Source of the DNA: Diphasiastrum complanatum
Lineage: Eukaryota > Streptophyta > Lycopodiopsida > Lycopodiales > Lycopodiaceae
Assembly (NCBI GenBank): GCA_029204225.1
Contig: CM055109.1
Location: 37,732,991 to 37,796,990, forward strand
Length of the DNA: 64,000 nucleotides
Direction: 5' to 3'
Shown here: positions 1 through 11,095 of the stretch, in pieces
How positions within the stretch are numbered: position 1 is the stretch's first letter
Layout: each line of letters begins with the position of its first letter
Translations under genes and position numbers: made by a program
The notes under the pieces: generated by a model
What the model saw: the letters and a program-made list of their open reading frames with translations, nothing else
What the model was told of the DNA's origin: nothing
Databases searched by the model: none

Positions 1-641
1 TCCAGCTTATCATCTACATCCAGAGAGTTCAGGCATTTCCAGATATAGAGCAAAGATATACACGGATTTCACTTGCGTCCTCCCGCCATCTTCATAATGA
101 GGTGGAGTCTGAGGAGCACTTCATCTTCAATTGCCCTATATATTATGAGATCAAAGGGAGATATCAATGCCTATTCCGAGACATGCCCAGTACACTTCGA
201 TCGCTCATAGCCTATGCGGACCCTCGTTGCGTTGCACCTATGATACGGGAGATGTTCCTGCTACGACATAATATGTACCAGTCAGTTCATATTCAGACAC
301 ATCCCAGCACTCAGGCTCAGATTACCTCCTTCTCTAGGCGCAGCTACGCCGAGATACAGAGTCAGACGATGACAATGATGCACTCCCTCACAGATATCAG
401 AGACAATGCACCACTCATATTCATGCTGCAGCTCGCAGGACCCGTCCTATCACGAGTGCACACATCTTCCGCCCTCCTAGACGACGTCAGCGACGACCAG
501 TACTATCTCATGTTACAGCTCGTATCACATCCTTTTTCAGCACCAGTGCAGGATGATATGCTCTACATCAGCTTTTCCTATGCTCCTACTCACTGGCTTC
601 ATTTTGTAGTATTTAGTTACGTTGCTCTTTTTTATGCATAG
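1..641 (+). pseudogene. C-terminal remnant of a LINE-type reverse transcriptase protein
   Basis: An open frame enters from the left edge and runs to a stop near 641, giving about 200 codons. It contains the motif EEHFIFNCPIYYEI followed by RYQCLF. This is the Cys/His segment that follows the reverse transcriptase in many non-LTR retrotransposons (pattern E-D/E-E-H-x-x-x-x-C-P-x-Y). The rest is an alpha-helical, LINE-like tail with no other recognised domain. The RT itself would lie outside the window. The 3' side leads through an AATAAAG-like signal (735-741) straight into a (CT)n array, as expected for a LINE 3' end with a simple-repeat tail. A GTG could be read as a start at 102, but the frame is open upstream, so 102 is not a real start. 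The LINE identity is inferred from the motif only. Confidence 0.6.
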
Positions 642-741
642 TCTTTGGAGACGTTTATATACGCTCCCACAGTTACCACATACTTGACATGTACTTTTAT
701 CTGTCTTATATGCCTTTTGGCACAGAAAAGACATTAATAAA

Positions 742-744
<3 letters not shown>

Positions 745-831
<87 letters not shown>
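745..831. repeat. (CT)n microsatellite at LINE 3' end
   Basis: About 43 uninterrupted CT units begin directly after AATAAAGCTTT. Long Ser-Leu or Arg-Glu reading frames across it are artefacts of the dinucleotide repeat. The flank 832-1083 has no recognisable gene. Confidence 0.97.
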
Positions 832-833
<2 letters not shown>

Positions 834-1083
834 GTCGATGCCTACGTGCGCCTGTGTCCGGCCAGCTGAATTCCATGCCATCGCGTGCCTACAGATCTCC
901 AATCGAGCATGTACAATCCACGTGCCTGGCTTGACCAAATGTTTGGCTATTGCGCCTGCTAACTGATGTGAAGCTGCTTCTGCACCTCAGATCAAGTTGT
1001 TGGCTTGCAGTTGCCTTGCCACGGATCTGCTACAAGGATCTGCTGCTACTGATTGTTGGCTGGTGAAGAAATAGTTGTGTACC

Positions 1084-1630
1084 ATGGCCAAGAAAAGGAA
1101 GGGTGGTGCACTTGCCCTCACTCCTCAACAATCTTCTACTAAAGCCTCAATGTGTTCTGCACCTCCAACGTCATCCATTTACTCCTAAGCCATCTTCCAT
1201 TTCCAACATTGCTTCAATGTCCTCTCACAGCCAACTCCACCTTCTCCTTCCCCTTCTATGCATGTTGTGGTTCCTATCTCCCCATCGAATACTATTCTAG
1301 GTAATAGTGAACTTTTTGAATCTCTTCCTTTGAATTTGAATACTCTAGAAGCATCTTTGCCTCCATCCTTCATGATGTCTATTATTCGTGCAGACCAAAA
1401 ATGGTCATTCCATTACCTTAACTATCGAGAAAGACTTGCTTCTCACGAATCTATGCAAATGCACCTCTAGAAGGTGGATACGTCCATTGAAGAACTCAAG
1501 AAAGAAGTTTCAGTTATCAAGAGCAAAACATCTTCCCAAATAGCTACCTCAGCAAGAATCCAACAACTCGAAAACCAGGTGGAACAGCATCATACGGCTG
1601 TCCAATCATGGGCAGATGTACCTAAAGTTT
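1084..1630 (+). pseudogene. Degenerate retroelement ORF with a coiled-coil-like end (unidentified)
   Basis: Reading from the ATG at 1084 (MAKKRKGGALALTP), one frame stays coding-like for about 180 codons but has in-frame stops near 1186, at 1468-1470 and near 1630. It starts with a basic cluster, has a Pro/Ser-rich middle, and ends in a heptad-like helix (IEELKKEVSVIK, then ARIQQLENQVEQ) followed by SWADVPKV. A basic head, a low-complexity middle and a helix would suit a LINE ORF1 or a Ty3 gag N-terminus. Neither can be proved here. It sits just upstream of a Ty3 integrase piece and may belong to the same dead element. Confidence 0.35.
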
Positions 1631-1739
1631 AGACTAATCTTATTCTTCCACCTCCTCCTTCACCTTCGATTATCTCAGCCATGTATTCCAGTAAAGACCA
1701 CCACAACGGCTTCTCATTTAGCTCAAAGTTTGTGGAACA

Positions 1740-2340
1740 TCTGTTTTGGCTTTATAGATTACCAGAGTGACATTGTGAGCAATTGCGATCCAAAGTTCAT
1801 CAATCAATTTTGGTCGGCCATATTCGTTAAACTAGAAATGGGCATACATCTCTCAACAGCAATCTCATTGGGAGAAATGTCTGCCCTTGATTGAGTTTGT
1901 CTATAATAGTAATAAGCATTCGGCTATCAATTATAACCCGTTTATGCGTGTGTACAAATATCATCATAGATCACCTATTTCTGTAAAGAATCGAACAATC
2001 AAGTTTCAAAAAGTGGCAGATTTCTTGCATGATATGCAAGAAATGCTATAGATAGCATGTGAGACTGTCCAAAGTGCCCAAGACAAGGACAAACATGATG
2101 CTAATCCGAAAAGATCGCCTTGACATTTCCAAGAAGAGGACTGGGTGTATTTGCAAATCTCGAAGGATTCTAAAGTAATGTGTACCGGCAAGCATTACAA
2201 GTTGTCCGCTCAGTATAGAAGGCTTTGGCTTACCAATTAGACTTTCCGGAAGAAACTCAAGTACACCAGTATTTCACACAACTTGGCTAAAGAAAAGTCT
2301 GTGTCAAGGGGATTGTGGTCCATAGCTTGGGAGCTACATC
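1740..2340 (+). pseudogene. Ty3/gypsy integrase fragment
   Basis: Translation shows the end of the integrase core and the start of the C-terminal domain: DIVSNCDPKFINQFW, GIHLSTA, then HWEKCLPLIEFVYNSN and ANPKRSP, EEDWVYL. These match the Ty3 pattern IVSDRDPKF ... W...L...EF.YN. The usual segment between the two blocks (YHPQTDGQ-E, with the catalytic Glu) is missing, the first Asp of IVSDRD reads Asn, and there are internal stops, so it is dead. It most resembles chromovirus-type integrases. No LTRs were recognised around it. Confidence 0.75.
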
Positions 2341-4186
2341 AATTTGATGGTTGGGTAGGTTTGATCCACCATCCATTATTGTTGTGTTTATTGGCTTCAA
2401 CATCCTTGGTGTGATTGGAGCGGACTTGAGAACTGTATTGCCCAACACTATCTGCATATTCCATGAAACTGCTATTGCTATTACCTAGCAATCTTGGAAA
2501 TTGTGTATTGCGTTGGGTTTTTCATATACATACCATGTCATCTACTATTGTGCCTTGGCACACTAGTCTATACATTTAGTAGCAACTTGAGTTCCATACT
2601 TTCACGCAGCCTCTATTGAACTCCTATGGAATGTTATTGACTTTTGAGGTTTCCTTGGAGTGCATCAAATAGTATCCAATACATTTCATGGCATTCTTAG
2701 ATTACCTGAATGGTTTGGTATTTCCTTGCATATTCTGCGCCTTAAATTAGGATGTTATGACCACTATTATGATGTCAATTATCACCCTCTTTTGCATTTA
2801 GTGGTTGTTTTTATGTGTCGATGTTAGGGTTAATTTGATTTGCTTTACACTAAGCCATCTATCAACAATGGTGCTATGGATAGTCGCCACCAAGTATTTC
2901 CTAAGTTCATATGGTATTATAGATTCGTATGCAGATTGTTCCATTTTATCAATACGTTGTTCTTCTGGTGCATTCATTGATGGTTTCTGAGTTCATTTAA
3001 TACTAACTAAACTATAAAAATAAAAAAAATTGGCCATTCGTCTTTCTTCCACAATAAAATAGAATAGAATAAAAATTGTGATCCGGATCACGGAGCGCTG
3101 ACATTCCGGAACACACGTTCCAGAATGTTTTTGCAGCGAATCGCGCGCTACAACAATGATCCAAATCTACTTGAGGTGAATCTAGTCGTAACTAGAATGT
3201 TACACTATCCAAGCTGTTCACAATATTGATATGGTAGTGTTTCATCAAGGTGCAGTCATTATTCTTCTAAAACAACATAATTGGTCCTTGTATATAGCTT
3301 GTTCAATTCTTCGAACCATCCATTAACAACTTCCTTACCTAGCATAAATATTTAATTCCCATACCTCATTCATGTTGTTGCTTTTTTGTGTTGAATGTTG
3401 TCCATTCGTAAACATCTATTGTTCATGGAATCCAAGATTGCATTTATTGGTGGAGCATTCATCATCCGCACTTACAGGTCCAGCATTGCATTTGTACCTT
3501 TACCAAATTACTTATTATGATTGCGACATATTGCTCTTGTGGGAGGTACACATATTAATATTATTGGCACCTCCTTAGGTCTTGGACTCCATGCTCTTCT
3601 TAATGTTGGACATTTGGGTTATATTGTTCAAGCCCTTGAACCCACCATTATTATTTGTTGCTTATACGTAGTAAGGGAGCTCTAACAGACATCAAAGTTG
3701 AAAGACCATTGACAAAGAACAAGTTTGAGAAAGTAAGCATTAGGTTTTCTCTCCTCAAATAGCTATGTATGTAAAATTCAAATGGGTTAGAAAGAATGAA
3801 AGATATTCAGCAACTAGATGAAATAAAAAATCCAGACTTCTTAAGATAAAAGATTCAACTTGCAAGTCTCAGGCACCTACAAGACAACGTTTTTTTGGAG
3901 TGGAACAAAAAAAGGTTTATCTTGATTTGAAGAACTAAAATGGAATTTGAGCAGATTCATCAAATGTTTGAAACAATTAAGCTAGAGCAAGGGTTCTTAA
4001 CAATGATAGGGTGAAAAAGAAGAAGAAAGCATCAAAAATTGATTTGTGTTCCTGCTGAGCTAAACTTAGCAACAACTATATGAGAAGGATCAAGGCATGA
4101 GTTATGTGAACATATATTTGGTTTATGGAACCAACAACACATGATTTTGCAATTGCAAACTTGCTCCATAACTGAATAAAAATAAG
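2341..4186. other. No gene recognised
   Basis: AT-rich sequence without a convincing coding frame. Short open frames (2805-2990, 3372-3578) show no family motif. It may include decayed retroelement sequence. The only structure noted is the palindrome pair at 3078-3128. Confidence 0.5.
3078..3128. repeat. Two adjacent palindromes
   Basis: GTGATCCGGATCAC (3078-3091) is a perfect 14-bp palindrome. Ten bases later, ACATTCCGGAAC (3101-3112) and GTTCCAGAATGT (3117-3128) form 12-nt arms with one mismatch and a 4-nt loop. Both lie in a local GC-rich patch. Confidence 0.8.
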
Positions 4187-5560
4187 TTAAAACATGAGAA
4201 TTAGATTCTTGTAAGCCACACTTACTGCATCTAGAACAGCTGCATCATTTGCCACATCGGAGGGAGCCAAAGATGAGGAGTCCAAGGCACTTTGGGACAC
4301 TAAACGCAAATACATGGACCAGTCTTTCCCATTACCGTCTGCCATATTCAACCTTTTTCCCTTCGGCGTCTTGCAATTTGACAAAGCATTTGTAATTTTC
4401 TTTACTTGGATAACGCTTCAAGATGTCACTAACCTGCAAACATTCACGTTGATCCACCTCAATTCAATGGTAAATCACTGCCATTGAGTCACAAAAAAAA
4501 GTACATAACGAACACAAAATGGAGAGAATGCAAACATACATATCCAGATGCACAAATTAAATTTGAGAATTCAATGATGTGATCAGGTAAAGCTTAGAAA
4601 AAGTATATATGCAGCGGAAAAGTAAAAAATGTCAAACTGCTAATCAGCCAAATTCCTTGGCAAAACACCCAATAGTTACCTAAAGCCACTACAACTTGGT
4701 TATAGCCATTGCACTAAGCATCCAAATGAAAAAGGAATGCCTTAATCGATCTCTTAGACTCGATAACCAGAAAACTATTTGTCACTTTCCTTCCAAACCT
4801 ATTTTTCTATGACTATCCTTCTTCAACTTCAGATCTTCCAGAAAATTTCCAGCTTAAGAGTCAATGCCTCAAAAATGTCTTCGAGAAATTGGTAAGTGCT
4901 TATTTCTTTAAATCGACAGTGATTGAAAAGGCTTTAAGGCCTGTTTTTTATTGATATCATAAAAAAAGGATATTGACCATTTTTGTGGAGGAGTTTTGGC
5001 TGTTCTAAGGAATGACTTTAGTAACCAGATTTTTTCCAGTCAAACATACTGAAAGACAAAATGATTCCAATCAGCTAAGTCACACCGTGGAAGCTAGAGT
5101 TCAAAGTTGATGGCATTGAAGAGAGAGCTAAAGCTGCAGTTACAACAAAGATTTAACCCAATTGAAACTACACAGATTGTGTTTTCTTTCTCTAAATAGT
5201 ACATGTTGCCAATCAAAGAGGCCCCCCGTTGCTCAGCTTGCTGGAACACTTCAGCTGTCTCCAACCCTTAAAGCCTACCTCTAGGTTCAAAAAACAGTGA
5301 TTATGCATACTTTATGAGTTGTCATCTAGATACCATTCACAACTGACCATAGAAGTTTTCTCACCTTTGATTATGTTATTTGAAGAATCATGGTCAAAAT
5401 GGCCTTATTGGGATTAACAATGCCTACAGAAAGTGCAGCCAACACGACCAACATAGCAAAGCCCAAGCCAGCCGAAAAATACAAAAAAGGTTTCTGTTCT
5501 GCCACATTGTGAGTCGCATATGTTCTGACTTTGAAGATTGACCAACTTAGCTGGATAATT
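4187..5560 (-). other. Possible degraded multi-exon host gene, unidentified
   Basis: Several pieces on the minus strand look like exons. (1) Near 5400-5530, a piece reads EQKPFLYFSAGLGFAM and on through a hydrophobic stretch that would be one membrane segment. (2) At 5180-5270, TAEVFQQAEQRGASLIGN is open. (3) At about 4338-4432, a piece after a TTTGCAG acceptor reads VSDILKRYPSKENYKCF, then VKLQDAEGKKVEYGRR, before a GT. (4) At 4230-4300, SALDSSSLAPSDVANDA ends at a consensus GTAAGT. The pieces are in gene order on one strand but no full reading frame was assembled. I do not recognise the family. It may be a pseudogene or chance. Confidence 0.3.
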
Positions 5561-5664
5561 GGCATCATGGGAAATCGAGCTGGAGAAATGCTTCATACTC
5601 TTAGTTGGAGGTAACTTTACATCAAGACAGGAAAACCTCAAAACTATACATAAATATCAAAAAA

Positions 5665-5962
5665 CATAGTCGCTAACCCTTAGAGTCAAGTCTAACTCTA
5701 GCATGACCTTGGCACGGCCGGTTACCAAAAAGGGCCCAGGCAAGTACGAAGGCCGGTAACCGAAGTGGACATTTGTCCCTAGTTGGGACCACGTGCGTCA
5801 CAAGCAATGACCTAGTGTAACCACTTCAGTTGTTAGAGATGCGGTGAATTGTGACCATCGGGATCCTAGCCATCAAGTAGTCGGGGATGACCAAGTGGGT
5901 TAGTATTTACAGGTCACAAGTAACATGCAAAGTGGACTGATCGCCCACACAGCATATGCAAT
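5665..5962 (+). repeat. Dispersed GC-rich repeat, copy 1
   Basis: This segment matches the reverse complement of 42360-42715. Shared landmarks in the same order are CATGACCTTGGCACGGCCGG, GAGATGCGGTG, TGACCATC, CCTAGCCATCA, AAGTAGTCGGG, GATGACCAAG and TGGACTGATC. The copies are diverged and have small indels. It is distinctly more GC-rich than its surroundings. No coding potential was seen. It may be part of an LTR or a SINE-like repeat. Confidence 0.75.
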
Positions 5963-7340
5963 ATCTGGTCGAACTCAAAAAGAAAAGCCGAACCCTAGTC
6001 CTAATTCACCCCTGTTAAAACAAAACCAGCATAATTTGACCGCAAAGTTAGCAAAGCATCACTTGATATTGGTTTTCATGAAAAAAAAACATGCATGAAT
6101 TTAGCATAACCCTAACATGACCTGTTATCAAAGAACAGCGGCTGCAATTTGAGCAAATTCTCAATTTCACATAACCTCATCATGAACTTTTATAAAAGAA
6201 CAGAGACTACAAAATTTGGGGCCATACATTGTTCTTTGCTACACAAAATTATGCCAATACTAGAAACAATCTGTCCTGATAAATTCTCTGAGCTGAAAGA
6301 ACCTTAGGGCAGCCTTTGAGGTCTTCCGTCCCACTAATGCCCTGGAAAGATCGTGTCTGCTACAATAATACGAAAACTATCCACTATTAATGCTTTCCCC
6401 TGAAGCAACAAGAAAAAGAGCAATACAGTTAAGCTATCAAAATTGCTTCTGCACCTTGAGCCTCTACATCTTGTATAATCTAGAAACTATTCGTTTCGAG
6501 CAGTATCAATGGACAAAAAGATATAGACCAAGCTAGTGAAACTATCAAAACTTGCTCATACAGCTTGAAACTCTACATCGTTATTAGCAGGGCTGGCCAA
6601 TTATGTATTAAAAATAGGCCCCGTAATAAGCCAGAATGAGCACCCCCCCAGCGTATAAAAACAGAACATGAAATTTTCGGCACATTTTCTACAGTACAAA
6701 AATACAGTACATTTCAGAAATTATACGACCCATATGATAATGTAAACAGATCAGAAAGTAAAACTGAAAATCCATTCCACTTCAAATTTTGAGATGATAT
6801 AACCATTTACATTGTCAAAAACCTGTATCTCCAAGTCTGATTGACGCTAACACAAACTAAATTCCATCTGTTTGCCAAGAGTACAAAACAAAATTAGTAC
6901 TCCTTGAACACATCATTAAGCTGCGAACTACAGCAACTGAAACCAAAAAAATTCTTCAAAACCCCAGCGCTACTGTGTTTTGTAGATAAAAGGCAGACAA
7001 ACAAACACTGTGGACAATTATTTGTATACAGCTGTCCAAAGCTCTGTGTACAAACAAAGAGAGTCAGACAATTGTTCAAAACTCTGTGTACAAACAAACA
7101 GAGTGAAAACCCAGCGCTACTGTGTTTTGTAGATAAAAGGCAGGGATCCGAAGGCCACTGCCTGCATGAACCTTCGTTCACAGAGCTTTTAAAGACTATA
7201 TTGCAGCCATACCATTCTTCCTTGCCAACCGGTTTTAAGGTTTGCAAAAGTATAAGCAAAAACCATGAGAAAACAACCCAAGAAACCTAACACCCACAAG
7301 AGTCAATCCCGCTGCCAAGTGAAGCAAGCTTTTCAATAGT
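5963..7340. other. No gene recognised; local duplications
   Basis: AT-rich sequence. If the putative minus-strand gene at 4187-7740 is real, this would be an intron. It holds a 34-bp direct duplication at 6963-6996 and 7110-7143, and a duplicated CTCTGTGTACAAACAAA motif around 7043 and 7082. These duplications create the artefactual frames seen on both strands between 6894 and 7290. Confidence 0.5.
6963..7143. repeat. 34-bp direct repeat pair
   Basis: The sequence starting CCCAGCGCTACTGTG and ending AAAAGGCAG occurs at 6963-6996 and again, identically, at 7110-7143. Confidence 0.9.
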
Positions 7341-7439
7341 TCAGCCCTTATTCAGAGAAAGAATCTGAAAGCGTAAACAGATGAATCTTCACCAAAGTAG
7401 GGCTGATTTCATGCTCCCACGTCTGCGATCTCGAAGCCG

Positions 7440-7740
7440 ATGACCCGCAAGCACTATGCAGGTCCAATGCATTGCAATTGGAGGAAGGAATGCGTGAAGT
7501 TATTGTATTAGAGACATGGCGAGCACAGACACTCTCCTCCACAGGCTCCACAGCTCTGCCCTCTGCTTGTCGTCCATCCGTAGACAAACGAGATCCAGCA
7601 GCAGTGGCCCCAGCACGACGCTCGTTCCAGCAGCACGACGAGACGAGATGGAGAAAAACACACAAACACGGCCACAGCCACTGAGCGGGCCCGAGGGTCG
7701 AGGAAGCGCATTGCGTGGGCGGCACCGTATACACATAAAT
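7440..7740 (-). promoter_or_regulatory. GC-rich island, possible first exon/promoter of a minus-strand gene
   Basis: A 250-bp GC- and CpG-rich island stands out in AT-rich DNA. On the minus strand a TATTTATGTGTATAC sequence (about 7728-7742) could serve as a TATA-like element. Downstream an ATG near 7574 reads MDDKQRAELWSLWRR before a possible splice site. A longer frame (7734 to 7348) is also open through it. This would be the 5' end of the unidentified gene pieces at 4187-5560. Weak evidence. Confidence 0.25.
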
Positions 7741-7784
7741 ACGTCAGGTACGAGCCCTCCTAATAACGTCAGGTAAGGATAACG

Positions 7785-8485
7785 TAGTAGATAACGGCCC
7801 GGGATGGCCCCTTATGAGTTTTTGGGGGCGTCTCGCCCGGTTATCTTACGTGTTATTAGCACTTTTTTTTTTAAATACCTCATTTAATACCGTATACCGT
7901 ATGAACACATTGTAGCCCTGGAGAGAGAACTGTTTTTGGGTTGGTGATGGTGAACCTCTTCAATCCTGTGTGTTCCTAGTATATGCTAGAAATCGACAGG
8001 TTTTTTAATTTGAATTTTCGCTGGAGCGCAATTCCATAGGTTTCCTTCCTCATTTCTCCTCATTTCCGCACCAGCAGAACGGTTTCAAGCAATTCGAATT
8101 CCAGTGCTGTGAATGGTGTGGGAAGGAAAATTACAACTAAACATGGAGTAGCGGATCTGAAGCAGCTCTTGACATATATCTAGATCCAAGGCTCACGGAA
8201 GGCTTGGAAAGGTGAGAGCAAGGAGGGATCGTTGTTGCTGCAACAACGACGAACAACAACGCCGAAGCAAATAAATTTTTGTTTCTGTGTTTCTGCTTCG
8301 TGTATTGTCGTGAGGAATGCGTCGTATATACTGAATGTCGTATAAAGAAAAAAATACCGTATGATATACGTTGTCCAACTAAATACAGACGGCGGATTAC
8401 GGGATTTTATTAGCCCGTTTCAGCCTCGTTAGAAATTCCAAGTGCTAATAACGTCAGGTAAGGGGCCATCATAACCCGTTCTGAA
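7785..8485. mobile_element. Candidate foldback / MITE-like element
   Basis: Two inverted-repeat blocks are found at both sides in mirrored order: GATGGCCCCTTA (7803-7814) with TAAGGGGCCATC (8459-8470), and GTTATTAGCACTT (7852-7864) with AAGTGCTAATAAC (8440-8452). Outside and inside them the arms are imperfectly related (AACGG / CCCGTT). The 19-mer CTAATAACGTCAGGTAAGG is also present as a direct repeat at 7760-7778 and 8445-8463, and ACGTCAGGTA again at 7741-7750. The core is AT-rich, noncoding, and repeats ACCGTATGA. No transposase. A non-autonomous DNA transposon is the simplest reading, but no exact target duplication was fixed. Confidence 0.5.
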
Positions 8486-8975
8486 AAAATGCAGGGCGAA
8501 GGCTCAACCTCCCCGGCTCCCCTTGGGCCCTGCGATTTTTCACAACAGGCCATGCTGCCCGTTATTTAATACATCAAAACTAAAAACAGGAACATCGCGG
8601 AAGTATGTATATTCTAAAATAGAAAAGTGGCGTTGTTTGAATCCTTCTCATCATCCAACTAGTCCCTCTGAATATGATTCTTCAAATAAGTGTTTATCAC
8701 TAAATTTGAACTAAGCTTGAGATGTGACTATGTTCAATCTATCACATTGGCAGTAACAACAAATCTTACTCGGAAATGAGCAAGCAAATGCTATGGCTGC
8801 GACAAGTCCTTGGAAAGAAGAAAGAGAAGCCCTTGAGCTCCCATGCAGATGCCATCGTCCGTCCATTATTCTGTGCATGAATATGTTCTTGAAAGAAAGG
8901 AGCAACGACCTCTTTTCCAATAAAGGGGCTACAGCAAGGTGATGCAATAGACTCCATTTGCAAATGCAAATATAG

Positions 8976-8977
<2 letters not shown>
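8486..8977. other. No gene recognised
   Basis: Mixed-composition sequence with only short frames lacking motifs. Confidence 0.5.

Positions 8978-9045
<68 letters not shown>
8978..9045. repeat. (CT)n microsatellite
   Basis: About 34 uninterrupted CT units. Confidence 0.97.
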
Positions 9046-9047
<2 letters not shown>

Positions 9048-9388
9048 GTTTATTCTCGTTCCCTTGTTCTCAAAGGTAGTCTTTCCAACACTATTATCTT
9101 TAGTTATGTGTCCACTACTCATATAAGTCAAATATTGGTTCAAAGTTTTCTTTGACACGGTTAGCCACACTATGAACAACAAACCTTTTTTTTTTCTGCA
9201 TACATGTTAAGCAACTAATGGCCTTTATATACAACGTATCCAATTTGGTGGTCGGGGTTTGAGTTTGCACCTTTCCGATGGCAGTCAACAACTTTGCCCA
9301 TACACCCCACTACGATGGACAACAATAAACTATTATGAAAAGAGCTGAGCAAATGACATTCTAGCCTATATACATTTTGCGTGTGGTG

Positions 9389-9465
9389 GAAGGCCCCGGT
9401 CAAGGGCCTTCCGTGCAGGGAGGGCCATTGCCCAAGGGCGGGGCCCCGACTTGCACGGAAGGCCC
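9389..9465. repeat. GC-rich hairpin cluster
   Basis: GGGCCTTCCGTGCA (9404-9417) and TGCACGGAAGGCCC (9452-9465) are perfect 14-nt inverted repeats with a 34-nt GC-rich spacer. A further GGAAGGCCC at 9389-9397 can pair alternatively with 9404-9412. The surroundings are AT-rich. Confidence 0.85.
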
Positions 9466-10740
9466 GAGGGCCTCAAGCCTTTCACGATGTAATGTGATAT
9501 CTGAACCTTTTTTTTTTCTTTGGACAAAATAACTAAAATATTGAATTGATGAGAACTGTGGACAGAATCTCTAATGACAATTTTGGACAGATAGACTGCT
9601 TATTTCACTCGCAGGCAAATTCTGCCTCTGAAGGTACATTCAAAATACAAAAGTGAAGACTAGGCATTACGTGATAAGGAATCTCTTGAGCCTGACTCCT
9701 TACAGCAGAATGTTATATCTTTGGGCTACTTCCATTGTGTAATGGGGCACTATGGTTTTTGGTCCATGTGACCATTATGAAATGGATTCCACATCTTAAA
9801 TACTGAATCATCTTAAGCAATTGTGATGCTCATTTTTCCTTTAAGCACATCAAAAAATGAGCAGAAAAAGTCTCTCGTGTCGATTACGTACAAGGAACAT
9901 TAGAGGGCATGGTCTCTCATCTTAGAGAACTATTGCCATAGCGAAGACGATAGAGCTAAATCCCAAACTCTCTTGACATTTCTAGAAATCCAAATCATCT
10001 TACAGTAGGAGAACTCTTGGGAGCAGCAAAATTAATTCCTTCAGGTGAAGGAATATACATACTAACATGCTTGGATTTCACATGGAAACATTTTTTGGAA
10101 GTTTGTTGCAATTGCTCCCATTATTGTGAATGACATTCAAAAATATAAATGTGGAATGGTATCATGTGCTCTCTTGCAATGGGACCAAATAGCTTGTACT
10201 TGATTTTTTTTAATTTGGGTTTGTTGGCCTTGCCTTGCAAAGCCAATACTATGTGTTTAAGGTGGTCAATGGAGTTTTTACAAAAGTCAATGTCATAAGT
10301 CGTAAGAGTGCTTGGGGCATGTGAGTTTTACACATATCCAAAAGAGATACACATACACACATTTACTCTTACAATGAAAAAAATTCTACTTTGATTCTAA
10401 TGTAGTCTTGTTGGTTACAGTTACCAAAAAAAGGAGATGCAAGCGACGAATCAACTGAACTCTTGTTGCTATGTCATTTTTATGACTAGTGATTTTGCTT
10501 ACTATCTACATATTGTTAGGATTTTTTTTAAACTCTATTAAAAACTAGGTCAATTTAAGCAGTAGGTACTGCTAGCTCAATCTTTTAATGACAGTTTCAG
10601 TGTGACTTTAGAACTGTCGATCGGTAAGATGACCATATTGTATGTGCTCTAACTTAACTTTTGAGCACTTTTTTATTATGATATTATTCATATCGTCGAC
10701 TTTAAGTTACTTCTTTTAGATCTTGTCATTTACGTGGTTA
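9466..10740. other. No gene recognised
   Basis: AT-rich, without supported frames or repeats. Confidence 0.5.
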
Positions 10741-11095
10741 TTTTTCTTGGATGTCGTTTGGTTTGCTAACTTGTAGATTTAAGGTTTTTGCTTGGATTTT
10801 TTTCAATCTCTTTTTAGATTTTTTAGGTTACTTCTCGTTAGCTTTATGTTCAAGTAGGTTTGCTACTTTTGATTCTTCTTGGTACATCGTTGGCGTTTTA
10901 TCTACTGTTTTTTCGTCTCCCTCTTGCTTTTATTTCCCTTCTTCTTGTGTTGTCTTTCTTCTAGTTCATTTTCGTACTTCTCAATTTCTTCTTGTTTTGT
11001 CCATTCCAATTTGTCCGGTGTCTTTGTTTGGGATTACGTTGCAGTGTATCCTTGTGGTGGTAAGATCCATTTGAATATGAGATATCAAAAAAAAT
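10741..11095 (+). other. Pyrimidine-rich stretch, possible LTR part of Ty3 E1
   Basis: About 350 bp strongly biased to T and C on the plus strand, just upstream of the Ty3 leader. The frame 10751-11074 follows from this bias and has no protein features beyond hydrophobic runs. A similar T/C-rich strip ends the LTR of the nested Ty3 element (15340-15440), so this could be the end of the E1 5' LTR. No terminal TG/CA pair was fixed. Confidence 0.3.

Noticed and set aside
4860-4911. Plus-strand exon after CTTCAACTTCAG
   Set aside because: Good splice-like borders, but the short translation has no support and neighbouring candidates lie on the minus strand.
10751-11074. 107-codon hydrophobic frame
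   Set aside because: Explained by the T/C-rich strand bias; no family motif and no conservation evidence.
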